Of a stretch of DNA of 64,000 nucleotides, positions 58,037-64,000 are shown piece after piece. Each line of letters begins with the position of its first letter. Within the stretch, counting starts at the first letter, position 1. The stretch lies in NCBI GenBank assembly GCA_027382625.1, contig JAJKFJ010021810.1, forward strand, positions 62,001 to 126,000, given 5' to 3'. Position numbers and translations under genes: made by a program. This DNA comes from Tetmemena sp. SeJ-2015 (taxonomy: Eukaryota > Ciliophora > Spirotrichea > Sporadotrichida > Oxytrichidae). The notes below the pieces were generated by a model that saw only the letters and a list, made by a program, of their open reading frames with translations, was not told the origin of the DNA and did not search any database.

Positions 58037-58879
58037 ATGTCCATCAAGAAAGCCATCATCGACAAGAATAACGGAAACGAGGTTGAGAAGTCCGAGTACG
58101 TCAACCTCATCCTCGACGACATGCAGATAGTAGAAATCTCAGAGGAAGACAGAGTTTTCCTCGAGGGATTCACAGAGACTCAATTCCTCTCACTCAACTC
58201 CACACAACTCAAATCTCTCACCAACCTCCCCAAGCTAGAGAAATTAGAGCGCCTCGAATTGAACGACAACAAAATAGGATCACAGCCTGATAACAGACTT
58301 GACAGACTCGCAGATCTCTATGTCAATCTCAGAGTGCTCAAACTTTCCAATAACCAGATCAAGACCATAGAAGAGGTATAGGGCTTAGTGAAGTGCGAGA
58401 AGTTGGAGTCACTAGATCTTAGTAACAATCCAATTGCTGGCACTGACGGCCTTGGTGATGAGTACAGTACCAAAATCAGAGAGGCACTCCCTAAGCTTGA
58501 CGTTTTGGATGGTCTTAATTAAAAGGGAGAGGAAGTGGTGAGCGAGGACGAGAGCGAAGAAGATGAAGACGAGGACGAGGAAGGCGAGGGTGAAGACGAC
58601 GATGAAGAGGATGACGAAGAGGCTGGAGATGTAGAAGGAGAGGGTGACGATGGTGAAGACGAGGAGGAAGGTGAGGAAGAGGGTGACGAAGAGCAAGGTG
58701 AAGACGACTAGAATGAAGGAGCTGATTAGGAAACAGCAGCAGCTGAGAGTGATGCAGGAGTCAAGCCACTCGTAGGAAAGAAGAGGAAGGCTTCTCAGAT
58801 GGAAGGAGAAGCCGAAGAGTAGGAAGGCGAGGCCAGCAACAAGCGCCAGGAATTAGATAACGCACAGTCCACTGCTTGA
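58037..58879 (+). CDS. ANP32-like acidic leucine-rich nuclear phosphoprotein
   Basis: An uninterrupted 280-residue ORF (ATG 58037, TGA 58877-58879). Leucine-rich repeats: TETQFLSLNSTQLKSLTNLP, LEKLERLELNDNKIGSQP, NLRVLKLSNNQIKTIEEVQG, KLESLDLSNNPIAG, then the ANP32-type cap REALPKLDVLDGLN. The C-terminal half is a long Asp/Glu tract followed by a basic KKRKAS nuclear-localisation-like motif. ANP32 proteins act in phosphatase inhibition, histone binding and RNA transport; which applies here is unknown. Start chosen as the first ATG after an A-rich leader. Confidence 0.88.
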
Positions 58880-59239
58880 GCTATAACCGATATCAATGAT
58901 TCCTTATTTCTTCATTTATTTGCTTAAGAATTCCTACTATTTATTCAAAGTTTAATATATAATATCTTGAAAATAAAATCATCTTATCCATCTTTATCAT
59001 AGGTTAGTTGCTAGTGAGCATAGTTATTAGTAATAGTTCATTTACTCTACCCATTTACACTGTAGATTAAGTTGGTCAAGTTAGAATTCAAGGGCAAATT
59101 ATTAGAATGTGCTTGCGCTTTAGTCATTTTATCTGCCATCTACAATGAGTTATTAAGAATTAAAGTTTGGCTTACCGTTGTAGAAGAGTTAGAAGTCTGT
59201 TTGAGTAGTGGGCTGTTTGCTGAGAGAGCGAGCAGAGTA
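58880..59239. other. Spacer between convergent genes
   Basis: No supported ORF; likely 3' untranslated DNA of the ANP32-like gene and of the opposite Gln-rich gene. Confidence 0.4.
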
Positions 59240-60430
59240 TCACTCTTTTTGGATGTGACAGCTGTGTTCTAACTGAGACTGCACTTCCCCATATTAAATT
59301 AGGATAATAAATTGTTAGTCACGAATGGATTTGTGGAGTGAGAAGAGGCACCCCGAACCACCACAGGGTTAATAGAAAGTGAATGCACGAAATTTATGGG
59401 CTTGTTGTTATTACTATTGCTTTGATACCCACCCATTATCAAACGAATTAGAAAATAAAGAATTAGCAAAAATGAATAGAATTTATAGTTAAATAAGAAG
59501 ATATATTTAGGAGAGTTAAAAATTTAAGTAACTTGAGAAATGATTTAGCAATAAATTGGCTGCAAATTAGGCATGAGCATTTTGAATTTGGAAGTCCAGA
59601 ATCTAAGCAGCTCCTTATGCAGATACTTGAGAGTTGATCCTAGCTTGCTGCGAATGGATGTGAGGGTGGTTGATAGCCTGCAGTGGGTAATTAGTAGTAG
59701 TGCTGGAAAACTAGTTTGGCTAATTATTGGCGGCGAATGTTTAGTACTTCTTGGAGATCTTTTACTTCATCATGTTAAGCTGTGGATTGTTTATTGCTAA
59801 AATTAAGTTAACAAGTAAATTAAATTTGGTGACTTACTTCTCTTGACTGCCTCTATGTGCTTGAGGATGTTGTACCTCTCCATGTTCTGGATAAGAGAGG
59901 TATTCTGATTCTACACATAAAAATATCGCCCATTTAAAATATTACTTCAAAATTGCCATATAATAGAGGTTTGAATACTGCTGTGTGTTGCTCTCCTTCT
60001 TCTACGTGGCATTTACTAGTGAGATCTTATTGGAAGAATTCTTGGCCGCAGAGTGAGGAGTCTTAGCGCTAGCCGAAAACTGAGAGCTCATTTCAGTGCT
60101 CTGAAAATTGAGATTTGAGTTAGACATGGACTTAGTCTCCTTGTGCTTTTATGGCTGCTATTGCTGTTGAGAGCTGATGGTGTTATTCAAATAGTTTAAC
60201 TGCCTGCCTTGCTGCAAGGTGTTGCCAGTCAGTGCTTACCTCTCTTTGTTGCTCAGCTCACTCCCATCTAACTTTCTAAGTGCAGCCAGTCTTGAATGAG
60301 GCGGCTGTGAATGCGAGGTCTGAGGGGGCTGTGACCTAAAATCTGCGGCGTCACTTCCCTCCTCATAAGTTCTAGACTCAGAAGGCAGGCCATGGTAGGT
60401 GAATGCATTTACAATGATGCTGATTGGATT
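59240..60430 (-). CDS. Gln/Ser-rich hypothetical protein, start not found
   Basis: Open minus-strand frame from about 60430: FTYHGLPSESRTYEEGSDAA, SQPPQTSHSQPPHSRLAALR, KLDGSELSNKERQALTGNTL, SSQFSASAKTPHSAAKNSSN, then after a gap near 59915-59960 NTSLIQNMERYNILKHIEAV. A GT-AG intron (near 59810-59850) leads to NNPQLNMMKQKISKKYQTFA and a Gln/Asn/Ser tail ending at TGA 59240-59242. No ATG lies in frame before the divergent gene at 60465, so the first MDS may be elsewhere or a start lies across an unrecognised IES. Function unknown. Confidence 0.5.
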
Positions 60431-60464
60431 CTCTAGGAGTGGAATTATAATTAATAATTAAGAA

Positions 60465-60953
60465 ATGGAGAATATCGTAAAGCAGTATGACAATAACTTG
60501 AAGGAATTCGAGTTGACTGAGGCCTCCAGAGTCATGAACCCCTGGCTCCAGGACTTCGGTCGTGATAGATACACCTACAACGCAGAGCTCTTACACACTC
60601 GCAATGCCAAGGACTTCATGAACGAAGGCCGTCTCTCTCACGGTTATCCTCAAACTGCATGGCTGCAGCTCTCTCTTGCTTACATGGTCGGACTCTACAC
60701 AGCCAAGGAGCAAGGAATCGTGAAGAAGAGAGTATTCTTCCAGAGATACTGGAACGCTCACTACTTCGACTGGCTGCTCTTTGCCAAGAGAGCTACCATC
60801 TTCGCATGGGCTGGAGGTCTAGTAGCAGGTACCTACTTCTTCGGTAACCCTGAGGTTGCTGCCAAGAGAGTGGTCAGCAAGTATCACTACTACTTCTCCT
60901 GGTAGAAGCCCGACCCCCTACAAAGAAATCAGACATTCCTCCCAAAGATTTGA
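60465..60953 (+). CDS. Small probable mitochondrial protein
   Basis: A continuous 162-residue ORF (TGA 60951-60953). Sequence is well structured, not Gln-rich: NPWLQDFGRDRYTYNAELLH, LSHGYPQTAWLQLSLAYMVG, VFFQRYWNAHYFDWLLFAKR, one hydrophobic segment ATIFAWAGGLVAGTYFFGNP, and PEVAAKRVVSKYHYYFSW. Codon choice is more GC-rich than its neighbours, which suggests high expression. The aromatic, basic, single-helix layout resembles ciliate-specific respiratory-chain subunits, but I do not recognise the family and that is inference. Confidence 0.7.
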
Positions 60954-61298
60954 GCACAACTCACAAGCCAAGAAATTATACAGAGCGGGCTTAATTTTTT
61001 AGGCGAGATAAATACGGGACAACTAGCTTCTCACTTAAGGAGGGAGAGTCTTCTTATAGATTGGTACTCCCTTCAAAGAGAGAACTTTATTTAAACTTTA
61101 ATCATTATCACATCCATTCTTTCATCTTCATTTAATTTATTTTCCATCTTAGTCCTGTAAAATGATTGCGACTCGGAGTTGCCCATTTGAAGAAAGGCCA
61201 TTTTGAAATTTGAAAGAGAATTATATAAAAATAAATAGGGATAAGAATTAAAGCAAGTTTCTTCTTCAGTTTCAACCTTTAAACCACAAAAAGCAAAA

Positions 61299-63101
61299 AT
61301 GTCTAACGTGAAAGAAATGCGCATCTTCTCTGCGGAGTAGATCATAGTGCAGGACGAGTTCCCAAAGATCCTCAAGGATTTCACAAAGGAGATCGTTCGT
61401 AAGAGCCCAGAGGACATCATAAAGTTTGGCCACGCTTACTTCAAAGCCCTACTTGAGGAGAGGGGTTACTTTGAGGATCATCTCGATAAATTAGAGGAGG
61501 GCGCTGCCAGACTAGCAGGAGGAGGTTTCGCTTTCAAACTCAACAACGAGATGGTAAACGATCACTATCTAATCCAAGGACTGATTGGGGACCCGTACTC
61601 CAGCAAGGCTAGACTAGGAGTACACAAGCAGAGCTTCATTCAAAGAGCTATTAAGCAAGTAGACAAGGCCACCATAGACGACCCTGAGGATTATCTCAGG
61701 AAGGTGGATCTAATCAAGACACTAGACCACCCCAACATAGCTAAGTATTTCGAGTACTTTGAAGACCAAAACAACTTCTATTTCGTGAGTGAGTACCTCC
61801 AAGGGGGAGATTTGTGGGATGCAGTCGTTAACTTTGGTGGCAAGTAAACTCACTATGCCTTGATGATTTTCCAATTAAGCATTTAAGTATACTCGTTTAC
61901 ACTGAGGAAGTGGCTGCAACTGTCTTGAAGCAGATCTTGCAGGCTCTCAACTATCTCCACAAGAGAGGAATCGTGCATCAACATATTCAATCCTCATTGT
62001 AATTGCATAGAAATATAAGAACAGGAAACATCCTCTTCTCAGAGCCTAACAAGTTAAATCTAAAGCTCATAGACTTTGACGTAGCAGGCACTAAGACAAT
62101 TGAGACAGTTATGATTTATGGGGGTAAGGGTGGACTACATGGCCCCTACTACTGCGCCCCTGAGATCTTCAATAACGAAGGTAGCGACCGCTCTGACATT
62201 TGGAGTGCAGGAGTGGTGCTCTACTTCTTGCTCTATGGGTGCATTCCCTTCGATGGACCTTTCGACGAGGCAATAGAAAGAATCAAGAGAGGCAGATTCG
62301 ACTTAGACAGACTAGGTACTACAGTTTCTGCCGAAGCCAAAGACCTGATCAGGTTGATGTTCTCACAAAATCAGAGGGACAGACCCTCAGCTGAATCATA
62401 ATTGAATTTGTATTCTCTATTATGAAGAGGCACTTAAGCATCCTTGGTTCGCAAAGGCACAGAAAGGAGACTATAAAGACAAGACTCTAGGTACCACTCT
62501 GGACAATATTCGCCAGTTCTCAGCAGGTGGCAAGCTCAAGCAAGCTTTTATATATTTATTACTTTAAGCTTTGCTTGGATTCTTCACCTCTAAGTTGCTT
62601 TCACAGGATGAGATAAACAAACTGGACAATGAGTTCAAGCTGTTCGATAGCGAGGGTGAAGGATACATCACTCCCGAAGACTTGCACGAAGGCTCTCTTT
62701 CACTATCAAGGGTATCGACCTCAACGAGCAGGAACTGGAGGAGATCATCAAGAAGGTGGATGCCGACAACAATATAAGTAGAGGTTTTTACTCTTGCAGT
62801 TATCTCTATTCATTTTGAGAATGGAAAGATAAACTACAAGGAGTTCCTGATGGTATCTATGAATTAAGACCAGCTACTGACTAATGATAGACTGGAGGCA
62901 GCCTTCCGCATGTTTGACAAGAACGGAGACAACGAAGTCTCAGTGGAAGAGATCAAGAGCATGTTCGACCAGGTCAAAGGAGGCAGTGGAATAGACGAGA
63001 AGATGATCCTCAGAGCTATCTCTGAGGTCGACAGGAAGGGCAAATCCAGTCTTAAGTTCAACGAGTTCAAGGCTGTTATTGAAAGACTCTTCCAAAATTG
63101 A
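61299..63101 (+). CDS. Calcium-dependent protein kinase-like protein with RIIa-like N-terminus (probable pseudokinase)
   Basis: N-terminal 50 residues resemble an RIIa docking fold (HAYFKALLEERGYFEDHLDK). The kinase domain has AIKQVDK (Lys present), YFEYFEDQNNFYFVSEYLQG, GLHGPYYCAPEIF and SDIWSAGVVLYFLLYG, then EF hands: FDSEGEGYITPED, DADNNGKINYKEF, FDKNGDNEVSVEE. After IES removal the catalytic loop reads IVHRNIRTGNILF, with Asn instead of the HRD Asp, and the metal motif reads IDFDVAG instead of DFG; the Gly loop is also degraded. It is interrupted by one GT-AG intron (61844-61887) and four IESs (pointers TGCAT, TGAA, AAGCTTT, AAT). A two-base excess remains near 62695 (GGCTCTCTTTCAC), either a tiny extra unit or an error. 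TGA at 63099-63101. Confidence 0.85.
61979..62008. other. CDPK IES, pointer TGCAT
   Basis: TGCAT at 61974-61978 and 62004-62008. Removal of 30 bp gives GIVHRNIRTGNILF. Confidence 0.88.
62396..62426. other. CDPK IES, pointer TGAA
   Basis: TGAA at 62392-62395 and 62423-62426. Removal gives RPSAEEALKHPWF, the standard end of a kinase domain. Confidence 0.9.
62549..62572. other. CDPK IES, pointer AAGCTTT
   Basis: AAGCTTT at 62542-62548 and 62566-62572. Removal joins KLKQA to LLGFFTSKLLS. Confidence 0.88.
62774..62822. other. CDPK IES, pointer AAT
   Basis: AAT at 62771-62773 and 62820-62822. Removal of 49 bp restores the EF-hand loop DADNNGKINYKEF. Confidence 0.88.
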
Positions 63102-63453
63102 ATTATTCTATCACTGGATCTTATCATAGTATTTGCAGTATCCCTTAATTTTAAGCTCTAAAGATAGCAATATGTTAAAGTTTGGTCATGAAATAAAGTT
63201 GAGAATAATAGAAGGTGGTTCTCACATGGACATTTGCTGTTGCTGTTTTAAGTTTGAAGAAAGGAGGTCTTCCTATCTTGGCTCATTTGTCTCCATGGAA
63301 GTGCCTTTTTCTCCGATCAAGCTGCTCTTGTCACTTGATAGTCCAAGTTAAATTATAAGTTAAGTTTCTAAGCAAATCCGCTCATCAAACTTGAGAAAGT
63401 AGTTGAGCTCAGCCCCTTCTCTAAAATTATAGAAAAATCATTCACCAATCATC
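63102..63453. other. Spacer between convergent CDPK and catalase genes
   Basis: Open minus-strand frame continues from the catalase stop to about 63222 but is Gln-rich without motif; I treat it as 3' untranslated DNA. Confidence 0.4.
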
Positions 63454-64000
63454 TCATTTAATAATTCTCTACTCTTGTGCCATAGTCAGAATCAACCATG
63501 TAAAAGATCTTGAGCATATTTTGCTACACTCTCTTCTCAGCTTGGCCAAGGGAGTAGCAAATGTTATCGATCAAGTGGTCTCTCTCATTGGCTGAAAGCA
63601 CTTTGTTGTAGAAGATTCTAACTTGTTCAAAATCGTCTGTTTGAGCTGCCAATGGGGCGTGGGCGTACCGACCTGTAAATCCTCTCAAAGCAAATGGGCG
63701 ATCTGCTACCGAAGTGTCTACAATAGTAAACATGCTTTTACATTAAGGTTTAAGATAGGCTTGATGTCAGTGGCTGTGAATTCAATAGAACCTGCTGATT
63801 GACCTTCGAATTGGGTGTTCTGATAGTAGGCAACACTCTTTGCATTATTTTGGAGTACATTCATCTACCCGTCCTACTGGAAGTTATTGAGGGAGAAGGG
63901 ACAATTAATCGGGATCTGCTCGTGGTTGGTGCCTAGTCTGTGCAGCTAAGTGTCATAGTAAAGGAACAGCAATATTTACTAAAATATAATCTATTAACAA
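63454..64000 (-). CDS. Catalase, C-terminal part (runs off the window)
   Basis: Heme catalase, H2O2 detoxification. The piece includes the proximal heme region FVYYDTQLHRLGTNHEQIPI (Tyr ligand region is just beyond), NCPFSLNNFQQDGQMNVLQN, then FALRGFTGRYAHAPLAAQTD, FEQVRIFYNKVLSANERDHL and KIFYMVDSDYGTR. A frame change near 63735-63755 marks an IES or intron I could not define. The end is ambiguous: directly VENYQMR-TGA (63454-63456), or, if a 5-bp AGAGT unit is removed, ELLNEMIGE-TGA just beyond, which looks more like the family. The N-terminus lies past position 64000. Confidence 0.85.

Noticed and set aside
58412..58696. Minus-strand hydrophobic ORF of 94 codons
   Set aside because: Antisense of the Asp/Glu tract of the ANP32-like protein; hydrophobicity is a by-product of complementing GAN codons.
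1..64000. Many TAA/TAG codons as evidence for pseudogenes
   Set aside because: They fall at Gln positions in conserved motifs throughout (for example in NAPRT, SQOR and XAP5), and genes end at TGA, so this is the ciliate code rather than decay.
1..64000. CRISPR arrays, rRNA genes, bacterial promoters or operons
   Set aside because: No regularly spaced direct repeats, no rRNA-like GC-rich conserved blocks, and gene structure is eukaryotic.

Overview
The window reads as ciliate germline (micronuclear) DNA, most like an oxytrichid spirotrich (Oxytricha, Stylonychia or Tetmemena type). TAA and TAG are read as Gln and only TGA ends genes. Introns are short GT-AG introns of roughly 20-45 bp. Many genes are also broken by short AT-rich inserts that lack GT-AG ends and are flanked by direct repeats of 2-7 bp. 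Removing each insert together with one repeat copy restores a conserved reading frame. That is the structure of internal eliminated sequences (IESs) with pointers between macronuclear-destined segments (MDSs). For four genes the summed lengths after removal divide exactly by three (NAPRT, Rpf2, the Rab gene, the joined XAP5 gene).

Layout. 0.25-4.0 kb: amino-acid transporter, Rpf2 and a Rab-like GTPase, all on the minus strand. 4.4-5.9 kb: a 1.47-kb near-perfect palindrome that abuts a gene tail. 6.9-14.2 kb: a Gln-rich gene, nicotinate phosphoribosyltransferase, a decayed DGAT1-like segment and a basic protein; around the phosphoribosyltransferase lies an XAP5/FAM50 gene in two permuted pieces, which is a scrambled gene. 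14.2-25.5 kb: repeat-dense block with about 0.42-kb MITEs, a second foldback element, a GC-rich insert with a 15-bp target duplication, a USP53/54-like protease gene and a RanBP2-type zinc-finger gene. 25.6-30.7 kb: a SecA-like DEAD helicase, a small plus-strand ORF and an IS630/Tc1-type DDE transposase. 32.0-32.8 and 43.2-43.75 kb: two in-frame pieces of one DGAT1-like acyltransferase, also in permuted order. 33.7-38.6 kb: a large Gln-rich EF-hand-like gene. 38.6-43.1 kb: a second USP plus zinc-finger cluster with two MITEs. 44.5-64 kb: gene-dense and ordinary, with a coiled-coil protein, sulfide:quinone oxidoreductase, TTLL polyglutamylase, a membrane protein, a cyclic-nucleotide-binding protein, an ANP32-like protein, a small probable mitochondrial protein, an RIIa-CDPK that looks like a pseudokinase, and the end of catalase.

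The conserved genes are housekeeping genes and do not form operons. What links the window is developmental DNA rearrangement: nested and permuted MDSs, IESs down to a few tens of bases, a duplicated and decaying MDS, and elements that would have to be removed when a macronucleus forms. No macronuclear sequence was available, so every join is inferred from pointer repeats and reading frame.
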